From: Sphingorhabdus sp. EL138
Lineage (GTDB): Bacteria > Pseudomonadota > Alphaproteobacteria > Sphingomonadales > Sphingomonadaceae
Direction of reading: 5' to 3'
DNA length: 64,000 nt
Assembly: GCF_900258045.1 (NCBI RefSeq)
Contig: NZ_OGVD01000001.1
Location: 415,001 to 479,000, forward strand
Under the pieces are notes generated by a model. The model was not told the origin of the DNA, searched no databases, and saw nothing but the letters and a program-made list of their open reading frames with translations. This document shows positions 18,395 to 27,215 of this stretch, in pieces. Numbering within the stretch: position 1 is the first letter of the stretch; each line of letters starts with the position of its first letter. The position numbers and the translations under genes were made by a program.

Positions 18395-19207
18395 ATGAAA
18401 TCCGTGCTGCTCTACGTCAACGATGACACCGGTTTGGAGGCGAGGCTGCAGGCGGCGCTGGATATCACTCGCGCGGTGAACGGACACCTCCACTGTTTGC
18501 GCGCTAATCCTTACAATCCGCAAATGGCCTTTGATGGCGTGACCGGCATGTCAGTGGTCTATGATGTCGCGAAGCTGACGCGAGCGGCCGATGAGAAACT
18601 TCGCAACGATATCGAAGCACGTTTGGCAGAAGAAGACGTCCCGTGGCACTATGAGGAAGTCAATGCCAGTCCGGCCCGCGGTTTGGCGCGCAATTCAGCG
18701 CTGGCCGATATAATGGTTCTAAGTTCGGCCAGCGGTGACAAGGATAATGTCCTTCCGCTGGGCATATTGGGCGATGTGCTGTTCAACACCAACGTTCCCG
18801 CGCTGGTTCAACCAGATGGTCTGAAAAAATTCGATGCGACCGGCACGGCAGTGGTCGCCTGGAATGGCAGCTTTGAGGCTGGCAACGCCCTGCGCGCTGC
18901 GGTGCCGATGCTCCGTCTGGCAAATGCAGTCCACATTTTGACGGTGGACGAGGATAAGGACCACGATTTGCCGCCGCTCGCCGCATCAGAATATCTCTCA
19001 CGTCACGGCATTACTTCTGAAGTGCATAGTATGTCAGCCAAAAAACCCTCGATCGAGGCGGTATTGTTGTCCACGGCCGATACACTCAAAGCCAGCTATA
19101 TGGTGATGGGCGCTTATGGCCACAGCAGGGCACGCGAATTTCTCTTTGGCGGTGTCACTAGAAGTCTGTTCAAGGATTGCCCGATGCCGCTGCTTGTATC
19201 CCGTTAA
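18395..19207 (+). CDS. Universal stress protein, tandem UspA domains (copy 1)
   Basis: A 270-residue protein with two UspA-like folds. The second has the nucleotide-binding motif G-x2-G-x9-G-x-T (MGAYGHSRAREFLFGGVTRS). I start at ATG 18395, preceded by AGGAG at good spacing; a TTG at 18350 would add 15 implausible residues. USPs bind ATP or AMP and act in stress or low-oxygen survival. It precedes the beta-CASP gene by 16 nt, so they form one operon. It is more diverged from the other two tandem USPs of this window than these are from each other. Confidence 0.87.
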   Translation: MKSVLLYVNDDTGLEARLQAALDITRAVNGHLHCLRANPYNPQMAFDGVTGMSVVYDVAKLTRAADEKLRNDIEARLAEEDVPWHYEEVNASPARGLARNSALADIMVLSSASGDKDNVLPLGILGDVLFNTNVPALVQPDGLKKFDATGTAVVAWNGSFEAGNALRAAVPMLRLANAVHILTVDEDKDHDLPPLAASEYLSRHGITSEVHSMSAKKPSIEAVLLSTADTLKASYMVMGAYGHSRAREFLFGGVTRSLFKDCPMPLLVSR

Positions 19208-19223
19208 TTCCCGGGAGGGCTGA

Positions 19224-20792
19224 ATGGCCGATAGCGTAACCATTACATTCCACGGGGCCGCTGGCACGGTTACGGGCAGTTGTTTTGAAATTAACGGTGC
19301 AGGGAAGACAATCCTGGTCGATTGTGGATTGTTTCAGGGGACCCGGTCACTTGAACGATTAAACTATGAAGCGCTGCCGTTCGATATTGGAAAAATCAAT
19401 GCCATCATCCTGTCCCACGCGCATCTGGACCATAGCGGACGGCTGCCTTGCCTTTACGGCCATGGCTATAACCCACCAACCTATTGCACGGCGGCAACCG
19501 CTGATATCCTGAAGCCACTGCTCATGGACTCTGCGAAACTGCAGGCGGCGTCGGTCGAACGCCGCAACCGGCGCGCAGACCGCGCAGGCTTACCGCCATT
19601 TTTTCCGCTTTATACAGGCGAAGATATTACGAAGCTGATGAGCAACATCACCACCATTAATTACTGCGAGGAAATCGATCTGGGCCATAATGTCTCGTTC
19701 CGGTTATGGGATGCCCGCCATATTGTGGGCTCTGCGTCAGTGGAGATAAACATAGGCGGTCAAAGGTTGATGATATCGGGCGATGTCGGGTCGGGCACCG
19801 CAATCCAGTGTGTGGGTCAGGAACTGGGTGGGTATGACCATGTCATCTGTGAAGCGACCTATGGCGCAAGGGAAAGGGAAGAAACGCTGCTGAGTGAGCG
19901 CCGGGAGGCCTTGGCTGCCTATGTCGAGGACAGCCTGAAGTCCGGAGGCAATCTGCTCATCCCGGCCTTTGCGGTAGAACGCACGCAGGTCATTCTGGAG
20001 GACTTTCTGGCTTTGTTTGACTCCGGACGTTTGCCGCCTGTCAACGTCTTCCTCGACGCACCATTGGCCCAAAAAGTCACGCGGGCGATGCTGAAATATC
20101 GCAACAACGGCGCCGATCTGCTCGAACGTCCCAATATCCGGTTCATCCAATCCGTTGCGGAATCCAAACAGCTGAATCACATGACGGGAGCTGTAATTAT
20201 TGCCGGGTCCGGAATGTGCGAAGGTGGCCGGATCCGCCATCATCTGATCCGCAACCTGCCCAGGCGGCAATCACGAGTCCTCTTTACCGGTTTTCAGGTC
20301 GCCGGAACATTGGGTTCGGTTTTGAAGAGAGGCGAGAAAATGGTGCGCATCTCCGGCAATGATGTGATCGTCAACGCCGATATCGCGGTGCTGGACGGTT
20401 ATTCCAATCATGCTGATCGCAAGGGCCTTCTTCGTTGGATCAAAGATCATGATCCGGTTTCCGGCTCCCTGTTCCTTGTCCATGGAGAAGAAAAGGCACT
20501 GCAGACTTTGGCCGGCGATTGCAAAGAAGCACAGCGCTATGGTGAGCCGGTCATCCCTGCTTTGGGTGAAATATGGGCCTTGCCTGCGGGCACACAGGCC
20601 CGTTTGCACAAACCGGGTCGCGGCAATGCTGCGCAGCTCATCGCGCCACAGGACTGGACTTCACGGCTCGCGGCCTTGCGCGCTTCGGTCCAGCAAAAGG
20701 TCCGGGCCCTACCGTCTGATCAGGACCGCGATAAAATGCTGAAATCGCTCGAACGGGCCCTGGAAAATTATCAGCAGGAAAAGCTGCGTTAA
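19224..20792 (+). CDS. Beta-CASP metallo-beta-lactamase-fold hydrolase (RNA-processing type)
   Basis: A 522-residue protein with the metallo-beta-lactamase motif SHAHLDHSGRLP (H65, H67, D69, H70), further metal-binding His (ARHIVGSASVEI), a beta-CASP insert (about 240-370) and a C-terminal RMMBL segment (YSNHADRKGLLRW). The family contains CPSF-like and RNase J-like nucleases, so RNA cleavage is the likely activity. It is co-directional with the USP gene 16 nt upstream. In several proteobacteria this family clusters with USPs among oxygen-limited stress genes; whether it processes specific RNAs is not known. Confidence 0.88.
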   Translation: MADSVTITFHGAAGTVTGSCFEINGAGKTILVDCGLFQGTRSLERLNYEALPFDIGKINAIILSHAHLDHSGRLPCLYGHGYNPPTYCTAATADILKPLLMDSAKLQAASVERRNRRADRAGLPPFFPLYTGEDITKLMSNITTINYCEEIDLGHNVSFRLWDARHIVGSASVEINIGGQRLMISGDVGSGTAIQCVGQELGGYDHVICEATYGAREREETLLSERREALAAYVEDSLKSGGNLLIPAFAVERTQVILEDFLALFDSGRLPPVNVFLDAPLAQKVTRAMLKYRNNGADLLERPNIRFIQSVAESKQLNHMTGAVIIAGSGMCEGGRIRHHLIRNLPRRQSRVLFTGFQVAGTLGSVLKRGEKMVRISGNDVIVNADIAVLDGYSNHADRKGLLRWIKDHDPVSGSLFLVHGEEKALQTLAGDCKEAQRYGEPVIPALGEIWALPAGTQARLHKPGRGNAAQLIAPQDWTSRLAALRASVQQKVRALPSDQDRDKMLKSLERALENYQQEKLR

Positions 20793-20808
20793 AGCGCTGT
20801 CAACGGCC

Positions 20809-21651
20809 TTATTGTAGGTCGCGCACCATCATCACATCCTGCTTGAGCCAGCCCAGAAGCACCCGCGCATTATTGCCCATGCTGGCGCGCATGAAACCGC
20901 TTTTGCCATGCGTCCCCAACACTACCAGATCGGATTTCAATTCCTTGATCTTCTTAAACAAGACAACGCCAAGTTCACCTTTTTCGTTGGAAGCCTTCAG
21001 GCGTTTGAATGTGGCGTTGTCGATCGTGGTCTGCGCCAGAAAGCGCTCCATCAACTTGGCTTCTTCGGAGCCGATATCCTGTGCCACCTGATCCGACTTC
21101 AACCAGCCGCTATAGGGAACATTGTAAGCGTGGACGAGATGAAGCGGTATCTCTGGAAACAATTCAGCCGCAGTGTTGAGGGCGGTCATCGAACAATCGG
21201 AAAAGTCCGTCGCGATCATTATACTGCGATAGGGTTTTACCGGCTTGCGCTTGATGATCAACACCGGGACATCGGCATGGCGGACGATATGGTCCACAGG
21301 CGATCCCAGGAAAACATCACTGAACCCGTCATAATGAGCCACGCCGGTTACAATCATCCCGCAGCGTTCCCGCCTCGCGGTTTCTATTACCAGCTCCCCG
21401 ACATTGCCCATTTCGATGATGAATTCCACATCCACATCCGTTTCGGGCAACTCTTCTTCCAGCTGGATTCGCGCTTCCTTTGGTACGAGTCCCTTTTTCT
21501 TCGCCTGTTTGGGGTCCAGCACATGAACTACGATCAAGCGCGTTTTCCAGGACTTCGCCAGCATCAGCGCGCGATCAAAAGCGCGGTCGCAGCGAGCCGT
21601 CATGTCTGTTGCCAGAAGGATGGGTTTGTTTGTCGTTTTGGTGTCGGTCAT
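20809..21651 (-). CDS. Universal stress protein, tandem UspA domains (copy 2)
   Basis: A 280-residue protein with two UspA domains (about 8-135 and 142-280). The second domain has the nucleotide-binding loop GTHGKSGFMRASMGNNA. It resembles the USP at 29201-30034 across its length (for example shared ATD-type openings and GTHG loops), so the two are paralogues. It is convergent with the beta-CASP gene and divergent from fixL; its upstream region holds the G-rich inverted-repeat element. Confidence 0.87.
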   Translation of the reverse strand: MTDTKTTNKPILLATDMTARCDRAFDRALMLAKSWKTRLIVVHVLDPKQAKKKGLVPKEARIQLEEELPETDVDVEFIIEMGNVGELVIETARRERCGMIVTGVAHYDGFSDVFLGSPVDHIVRHADVPVLIIKRKPVKPYRSIMIATDFSDCSMTALNTAAELFPEIPLHLVHAYNVPYSGWLKSDQVAQDIGSEEAKLMERFLAQTTIDNATFKRLKASNEKGELGVVLFKKIKELKSDLVVLGTHGKSGFMRASMGNNARVLLGWLKQDVMMVRDLQ

Positions 21652-21666
21652 CTTTGAAAAGCTTGC

Positions 21667-21755
21667 CCCTTGAAATTATTATAGAAATGGGTGCAGGCCG
21701 CCCTCCCTCCTTTTGCGCCCGCGGGGTGGGGTAGGGGGAAGGGGCGTTTCAAGGG
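21667..21755. repeat. Inverted-repeat element with a four-tract G-quadruplex motif
   Basis: Nine-bp inverted ends CCCTTGAAA (21667-21675) and TTTCAAGGG (21747-21755) enclose a pyrimidine tract (CCCTCCCTCC) and a plus-strand G-rich run whose tracts are at 21723-21726, 21728-21731, 21734-21738 and 21741-21744, with loops of 1, 2 and 2 nt. That fits the strict G-quadruplex pattern with four-layer tracts. It lies just upstream of the minus-strand USP gene. Confidence 0.6.
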
Positions 21756-21927
21756 ATAGAAAGGCGACCTGCGTACCTCCTCAACCAGCACTGGGCGGCG
21801 TTGATCGGGATCTTTCAATTTCTTTCGAGTGCTTCGGTCCATCTTCATTCGGCCTCGCAGCTCTTTGCCCCTTGTTTGAAAGGACGATTATTATTTTTGG
21901 CCGCGGCAGGAAATCAGTGGAGTTCCC

Positions 21928-21943
21928 TACGTAGTTTTACGTA
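21928..21943. promoter_or_regulatory. Paired TACGTA sites, candidate FixJ binding site
   Basis: TACGTA occurs at 21928-21933 and again at 21938-21943, 10 bp apart centre to centre, which puts both on one face of the helix. FixJ/NarL-type regulators bind as dimers to such paired sites. The same core recurs at 24221-24228. That FixJ binds here is inference. Confidence 0.4.
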
Positions 21944-22055
21944 TTTCGCTTCAGGCTGTCCGTCATGCTTAGATCGCGTCAGCATTTTACATTTTGGCAT
22001 CACTAGATATTCGTAGTAAAGGCGATGCCTCGAGGGTTCGAAGGAGCTTTTCACG

Positions 22056-23588
22056 ATGCGCGCATTCGGGTTGGATCAAATTGACCGGTCGGCCTATCTC
22101 GAAGCCGTGCTGTCGACCCTGCCGGAATATATCATGGTCATCAGCCCGGATCGACAGCTGATTGATATCAACCAGGCCGGACTTCGTATGATCGGCGTGG
22201 AGCGGCTTGACGATCTGCCGGACAGCGATCCGCTGACGCTGATTTCCAAATCCTGTCGCCCTGCCTTTCAAAAAGCGCTCGCCTCCGTCTTCGATCGTGA
22301 TAGCAAGTCCCGTGGCAAGCCGGTCCATATCGAACTGTTGCTACACAATGGCGGATCACATGTTCTGGAGTTGCGTTTCGCTCCGCTTCACGAACGAGAT
22401 GGCACTATCAGTGCTGCGGTCATTACTGCACGTGACATATCCGAATTGCGCAACACGCTTGCCGCCGTGGAGCAATCCACATCAGTGCTGCAATCCATCC
22501 TCGAGACCGTTCCTGATCCGATGGTGGTGATGGATGAAAAATGCCGCATCACCTCGTTTAGCACGGCGGCGGAAAAACTGTTTGGCTATAGCGAAGGCGA
22601 GCTGCTCGGGCAGAATATCAGCATACTCATGCCATCCCCGTATAGTGAGGAGCATGATAATTATGTTGATCGCTATATCCGTACAGGTGAAAAACGGATC
22701 ATCGGCATAGGCCGAACCGTGGAGGGGAAGAAAAAGGACGGTACGGTCTTTCCAATACGGCTTGCAGTCGGTGAAGCAAAGGCAGGAGACCAGCGCCTGT
22801 TTACCGGCTTCATTATTGATCTGACCGAAGCACGCAATACCGAGGCCGAGTTGCAGGCTCTGCAAACCGACTTGTTACACTCGTCCAGGCTCAGCGCCGT
22901 TGGGACATTGGCCTCTGCGCTGGCCCATGAAATCAACCAGCCGCTGTCGGCCATCACCAATTATCTGTCCGCAGCGCGCGACATGCTCGATAGCGGCGCA
23001 GAGGAGAATAAAGATTCTCTCTATGAAGCCATGCGCGAAAGCGTATCGGAAGCCCTGCGTGCCGGCACTATAGTCAGGCGGCTGAGAGAGTTTGTGTCCA
23101 AAGGCGAACTAAACCGCAAAAGACTGTCCATTGCCCAGCTTGTCGAGGATGCGACAATCCTCGGTCTGGTAGGCGCTCATGATCAGGGAGTGGAATCATC
23201 TATCGAGATCGACCCTGACACTAATCACGTTTTTGCCGACCGGGTGCAGATTCAGCAGGTCATGATCAATCTGATGCGCAACGCGATTGAAGCGATGGCC
23301 GACAGCGCGGTCAAACATCTGAACATTGCCGTACGTTCAATACCCGATGACAAAGTCGAAATAGCAATATCAGACACTGGCAGAGGCATCGATCCGGATA
23401 TTGCCGACAAGATTTTTGACCCGTTCACCAGCACCAAAAACAGCGGCATGGGTCTCGGACTTTCCATTTGTCGCACGATTATTGAAGCGCACGAAGGTAC
23501 AATCAGCGCCGCACCCAATCCGGAAGGGGGGACGATCTTCCGCATAACCCTTTGGAAATCCCATGAGGAGCATTCTGATGTCCAATGA
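22056..23588 (+). CDS. fixL: Oxygen-sensor histidine kinase FixL (haem-PAS)
   Basis: A 510-residue soluble kinase with two PAS domains (about 12-128 and 140-258) and a HisKA/HATPase core. The second PAS keeps the residues that bind haem and sense oxygen in Bradyrhizobium FixL: H200 as haem ligand, R206, I215, R220 and L236, with Val at 238 instead of Ile. The autophosphorylated His is H291 (ALAHEINQPLSAI), and the N (NLMRNAIEAM), G1 (DTGRGI) and G2 (GMGLGLSI) boxes are present. No membrane segment is seen, as in Bradyrhizobium and unlike Sinorhizobium. GAAGGAG precedes the ATG. It overlaps fixJ by 11 nt. In FixL, loss of oxygen from haem switches the kinase on. Confidence 0.92.
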   Translation: MRAFGLDQIDRSAYLEAVLSTLPEYIMVISPDRQLIDINQAGLRMIGVERLDDLPDSDPLTLISKSCRPAFQKALASVFDRDSKSRGKPVHIELLLHNGGSHVLELRFAPLHERDGTISAAVITARDISELRNTLAAVEQSTSVLQSILETVPDPMVVMDEKCRITSFSTAAEKLFGYSEGELLGQNISILMPSPYSEEHDNYVDRYIRTGEKRIIGIGRTVEGKKKDGTVFPIRLAVGEAKAGDQRLFTGFIIDLTEARNTEAELQALQTDLLHSSRLSAVGTLASALAHEINQPLSAITNYLSAARDMLDSGAEENKDSLYEAMRESVSEALRAGTIVRRLREFVSKGELNRKRLSIAQLVEDATILGLVGAHDQGVESSIEIDPDTNHVFADRVQIQQVMINLMRNAIEAMADSAVKHLNIAVRSIPDDKVEIAISDTGRGIDPDIADKIFDPFTSTKNSGMGLGLSICRTIIEAHEGTISAAPNPEGGTIFRITLWKSHEEHSDVQ

Positions 23589-24219
23589 ACGCCTGGTCTA
23601 TATTGTCGATGATGACGATGCCGTCCGCCGGTCGGCGTCTTTCATGCTGCGCCATGCCGGGTTCCAGGTACGTCCGGTTGAATCGGGAATTGCCTTTTTG
23701 AAGCTTGCCAAAAACGCCGAGCGGGGATGCGTATTGCTGGATATCCGCATGCCGGAAATGAACGGGCTCGAGGTTCAGCAAGAGATGGTCAAGCAAGGCA
23801 TAGATATGCCGGTCGTGATATTGACCGGTCACGGCGATGTTGAAATTGCAGTGCAGGCGATGCGTGCCGGTGCAATAAATTTCCTTGAAAAACCCTACGA
23901 AAAAGAAGCGCTTTTGGCGGCAATGACGGAAGCGTTTGAACGCATTGATAACAGTGAACTGAAAGAAATGGCATCATCCGAAGCCAAGGTACGGCTTGCT
24001 TGCCTGACCGGACGTGAGCGCGATGTGCTGGACGGCCTGATGACCGGCTATCCCAACAAAACCATTGCTTATGATCTGGGCATTTCGCCGCGCACAGTAG
24101 AAATATATCGCGCCAACATGATGGAAAAGCTGCGCGTGCGAAGCCTCGCCGAGGCTCTGCGTATCGGCTTTGCAGCAGAGGACGGCAAAATGGTAAACGC
24201 CAAACCGGTACAGCACTGA
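23578..24219 (+). CDS. fixJ: Response regulator FixJ
   Basis: A 213-residue FixJ-type regulator: receiver domain (residues 1-125, acidic pocket DDDD at 11-14, phosphoacceptor D55 in LLDIRMPEMNG, Thr/Lys switch region ILTGHGD and EKPYE) and LuxR-type helix-turn-helix (about 140-200, LTGRERDVLDGLMTGYPNKT then GISPRTVEIYRANMMEKL). I choose ATG 23578 because GAGGAG lies 7 nt upstream; ATG 23563 is too close to that site. It should be phosphorylated by FixL and activate transcription, classically of fixK. No fixK gene is present in this window. Confidence 0.91.
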   Translation: MSNERLVYIVDDDDAVRRSASFMLRHAGFQVRPVESGIAFLKLAKNAERGCVLLDIRMPEMNGLEVQQEMVKQGIDMPVVILTGHGDVEIAVQAMRAGAINFLEKPYEKEALLAAMTEAFERIDNSELKEMASSEAKVRLACLTGRERDVLDGLMTGYPNKTIAYDLGISPRTVEIYRANMMEKLRVRSLAEALRIGFAAEDGKMVNAKPVQH

Positions 24220-24220
24220 C

Positions 24221-24228
24221 TTACGTAA
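24221..24228. promoter_or_regulatory. TTACGTAA palindrome upstream of the host-attachment gene
   Basis: A perfect 8-bp palindrome starting two nt after the fixJ stop and about 134 nt before the next gene's GTG. It shares its core with the paired sites upstream of fixL. Binding by FixJ is a guess based on this recurrence. Confidence 0.3.
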
Positions 24229-24361
24229 CTCTGCGGATAGCCTGCCTCTTTGAGCAGCGATACTATCGACGATAATATGTTGACTTCAGCTTGTCGCAAT
24301 TAACTTGTAACACACTGTATCAGAATGCAGCATAGACCGTGAACTCAAAACAGGAAGAAAC

Positions 24362-24805
24362 GTGCTGATACGCAATGGTAGCTTGATTGTCGCGGTCGAT
24401 GGATCGCGCATGTCGATTTTTCGCAATGTTGGTGAAGCCTTCAAGCCAGCACTGGAGCTTGTTGAAGAGCATCAGAGCCCCACGCCAAAATCATCCGACA
24501 TGGGTGATGACAGGCCAGGCCGAAGCTCGCAAAGCACCAGCCCGCGCAAGGAGGCCTATGAACAAACTGATTTGCACCAGCAGGCAGAAGACCGGTTCGC
24601 CCGAGAGGCTGCCGAAAGAATTGACCAGATAGCGCGCGATTCCAAAGTTGGTCTGGTACTTGTCGCCGCCCCGCGGGCATTGGGAGTGATCCGGCAGAAT
24701 CTCAGAACCGAAACGAGCCAGAAATTACTGGCGGAGATCGACAAGGCTTTCGGCCCACATGAAACAGAGTCTTTGGCCAAAATGCTTGAGAAACATCAGG
24801 CCTGA
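24362..24805 (+). CDS. Host attachment family protein
   Basis: A 147-residue protein matching the family annotated as required for attachment to host cells. The N-terminal strand (SLIVAVDGSRMSIFRN), the acidic/Gln-rich middle (QTDLHQQAEDRFAREAAERI) and the C-terminal LVLVAAPRALGVIRQNL are typical. The GTG start is preceded by AGGAAG at 5 nt. The name derives from an Agrobacterium plant-attachment study, and the molecular function is not established; the fold suggests a translation-related (eRF1-like) origin. In other bacteria it often lies near low-oxygen stress genes, which fits the fixLJ neighbourhood. Confidence 0.8.
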   Translation: MLIRNGSLIVAVDGSRMSIFRNVGEAFKPALELVEEHQSPTPKSSDMGDDRPGRSSQSTSPRKEAYEQTDLHQQAEDRFAREAAERIDQIARDSKVGLVLVAAPRALGVIRQNLRTETSQKLLAEIDKAFGPHETESLAKMLEKHQA

Positions 24806-24810
24806 ATCCG

Positions 24811-25416
24811 CTACTCTGTGGGGGCAGCGGCACTCAGGTCAAATTCCAGCAGCATCAGCGTAGCATCGCCGGGATAGCTTTTCGCTGTGAATCCCATTTC
24901 ACGCTCCAACTCAATTGCCGCATGATTTTCGCGGCTCTCAATGGATTGCAGTTTCTTGATACCGCTACGCCGGGCTTCGTTTGCCACATATTCCAGGAAG
25001 GTCCAGCTCATGCCGCGGTGCTTGTAATCGGCGTGGACGACAATCGCGACCTCGGCGACCGACTTGTCCTCATTCGCGCCAATCATGGCGCTGGCGACGA
25101 TGGTCTTGTCGTCAATGTCGAAAGCGAGAAAATCTTCCTTATGGTCATGATCGACGTCGACCAGATAAGACAACATCTCATCGCCCACTTCGGGAATCGG
25201 AGACAGAAAGCGAAAACGTAAGTCATCTCTGGTCACATGCCTGAAAAATTCCGCCAAGGCTTCCTTATCGGCTGAAGCAACAGGGCGGACATGAAATTCA
25301 AACCCGCTGCGCGTGGTGAGCGGGATTGACTTGCTGACGATCAGATCGTGACTTGAATCCGTTTCCGGTTTCTTGGGCTTTATCGAAAGGGTCGGTTTGG
25401 CTGTTTGATCGGACAT
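24811..25416 (-). CDS. GNAT-family N-acetyltransferase
   Basis: A 201-residue protein with a GNAT fold over about residues 40-190. The acetyl-CoA loop (VHADYKHRGMSWTFLEYV) and the following beta4/alpha4 region (LQSIESRENHAAIELEREMGF) resemble the acetyltransferase domain of PatZ/Pat protein-lysine acetyltransferases, but the large CoA-ligase-like domain is absent. It would acetylate a protein or small molecule using acetyl-CoA. It is convergent with the host-attachment gene with only 5 nt between. Confidence 0.83.
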   Translation of the reverse strand: MSDQTAKPTLSIKPKKPETDSSHDLIVSKSIPLTTRSGFEFHVRPVASADKEALAEFFRHVTRDDLRFRFLSPIPEVGDEMLSYLVDVDHDHKEDFLAFDIDDKTIVASAMIGANEDKSVAEVAIVVHADYKHRGMSWTFLEYVANEARRSGIKKLQSIESRENHAAIELEREMGFTAKSYPGDATLMLLEFDLSAAAPTE

Positions 25417-25543
25417 CGGGGGCTCCTTGCAGCTAGCTTTGTGTAGCTGAATTTACGGGGGAAGATGAGGTCCGCGCTATGTCAAACGGGACCATCGCTT
25501 TCTATCCGTAATGCCCCTTATGGTGCCCCTCCAAAGATGGCGA

Positions 25544-26239
25544 TCAGGCCGCCGCGACCCGCGCCCAAACCGGTAGGTGGTCTGATGCCTTTCGGGCTGA
25601 AGCGCTGTCATGCACACCGCCTGCCACGGCCTTTAGCTGATCGCAATGCATGATCCGGTCGAGCCGGGCAATCGGGCCGCGCGAGTGGAAGCTGCGACCG
25701 CAATCAACGAAATTATAGCTGCGTCCAAAATCATGCAGACAGCCGCCTGAGGCGCTCCATTCGTTGAGATCACCCATTAATATGGTTGGTCGCTCCGCCC
25801 CATATTGCCTGGCGAGCTTGATAATGGTGGCGGCCTGGCGGCGGCGCCACAGGCCGGACAGATCAAGGTGCATTCCGAATATGGACAGATCGAAACCCTT
25901 GATGGCAATTTGGGCCATCACCGCGCCACGTGGCTCCAGATACGGGATATGCAGGATATCATGGGCAATCACTTCTGCCGATTTATGCGCCAGTATCGCA
26001 TTGCCATGCCAGCCCATCGAGTCGATCTGGACATCCAGCGGAATGGCGCGATAGTCGCTATATTGTTCCAGCAGGAGCGGCGGTATTGCTGCTGCCCGTG
26101 CACCAAAACGGCGATCTGCTTCCTGCAGTGTAATGATATCCGCATCCAGTTCGTTCAGGACCTCAATCACCCGTCCGGGATTGCGCCGCCGGTCCGTACC
26201 AACGGCCTTGTGTATATTGTAACTGGCAACTGTCAGCAT
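25544..26239 (-). CDS. Endonuclease/exonuclease/phosphatase-fold protein
   Basis: A 231-residue EEP-fold enzyme. All signature motifs are present: SYNIHK near the N-terminus, the metal-binding Glu in LQEAD, GDLNEW, and the C-terminal SDHLPV. Members cleave phosphodiesters in nucleic acids, inositol phosphates or lipids; the small size and absence of a signal peptide point to a cytoplasmic phosphodiesterase of unknown substrate. About 130 nt without a recognisable feature separates it from the GNAT gene. Confidence 0.85.
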   Translation of the reverse strand: MLTVASYNIHKAVGTDRRRNPGRVIEVLNELDADIITLQEADRRFGARAAAIPPLLLEQYSDYRAIPLDVQIDSMGWHGNAILAHKSAEVIAHDILHIPYLEPRGAVMAQIAIKGFDLSIFGMHLDLSGLWRRRQAATIIKLARQYGAERPTILMGDLNEWSASGGCLHDFGRSYNFVDCGRSFHSRGPIARLDRIMHCDQLKAVAGGVHDSASARKASDHLPVWARVAAA

Positions 26240-26365
26240 CGATAGAATCTGCTATTATCCCGCGTCGATTCAACTACGCCCGGCTTTCATTTGCAGGGGC
26301 TTTCATCAAATTAGAGATAAGCCCTGATCATGCAAATATAATCTGACTCATAAAGTCTTCATGGC

Positions 26366-27136
26366 TCAGCCCTCCGGGGCCATCAACCCGAACAGGGCAC
26401 CGGTCGGGTCCAGCAATAATGCGCGCCTGCCGACACCTTTCGTCACCGCTGGACCGAGTAACTGTTTGGCACCCAGATATGTGGCCCTTTCGGTCGATAT
26501 GTTGATATCCGTCACATGGATGTACGGAACCCATTGCACAGCAACGTCCAGTTTTGCGGGTATGATCAAAGCTCCCGTTACCGGGTTGCCGCCTGCTTCT
26601 ACAAAGTTGGTATAAAAACTCCTATCTCCAGCATCGGTCTGCCTGGCGGCCCATGTAAAAAGGCTGCCGTAAAATGCCCGTGCGCTGTAATCATCCGTCG
26701 TTAGCAGTTCATCCCAAATAAAGACGCCTTGCGGTGGGGGATAGTCATGGCTCGCGACGAACGGACAGATCAGACCGCCTTGCGGATCCCGCACCACTGC
26801 GCTTCGTCCGACACCAGGAATATCAAACGGTTCCCTTTCAATTGTGCCATCGAGTTTTGTGGATCGTCTGGTGGTTTCATCGACATCATCAACCGCCACA
26901 TATGTCAGCCAGCAAGATCGCTGATCCGGTTCGATCTCTATCAGTCCGCCATGGGCTGCTCCATTGCACAAAATAAGCGGATAATCCGCCTCGCCGGACT
27001 TCCAGACAAATTCGGCGGCATGTTCTATTTCATAGGTCCAACCCAGTAATTTGGCGTAAAAGTCGCAGGCCTTGCCAACATCGCTCGTCAGCAGGTCATG
27101 CCAGACAACATGGCCGGTTGCGGCTGGTCGGGACAT
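26366..27136 (-). CDS. VOC-family (glyoxalase/bleomycin-resistance-like) protein, two domains
   Basis: A 256-residue protein of two vicinal-oxygen-chelate domains (about 5-125 and 135-255). Typical phrases are VVWHDLLTSDVGKACDFYAKLLGW at the first and VFIWDELLTTDDYSARAFYG at the second domain start. Proteins of this shape are often called hydroxylases or glyoxalase-like proteins without proven activity. The gene is divergent from the antiporter. Confidence 0.83.
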   Translation of the reverse strand: MSRPAATGHVVWHDLLTSDVGKACDFYAKLLGWTYEIEHAAEFVWKSGEADYPLILCNGAAHGGLIEIEPDQRSCWLTYVAVDDVDETTRRSTKLDGTIEREPFDIPGVGRSAVVRDPQGGLICPFVASHDYPPPQGVFIWDELLTTDDYSARAFYGSLFTWAARQTDAGDRSFYTNFVEAGGNPVTGALIIPAKLDVAVQWVPYIHVTDINISTERATYLGAKQLLGPAVTKGVGRRALLLDPTGALFGLMAPEG

Positions 27137-27215
27137 GGCTGTTTCCCCTTTTGATTGAACATATGCGGTCAGTCACGGCTGGCCTGGCCAATACACCTTC
27201 ACGGATTGGAAGCTA

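Larger units (their letters stand above)
21652..22055. other. Divergent intergenic region between universal stress protein and fixL
   Basis: About 400 nt without a credible gene. It holds the G-rich inverted-repeat element near the USP side, paired TACGTA boxes 120 nt upstream of fixL, and a weak half-match to an FNR-type box (TTGAT at 21801-21805). A good ribosome site (GAAGGAG) precedes the fixL ATG. I see no clear -10/-35 pair. Confidence 0.6.
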
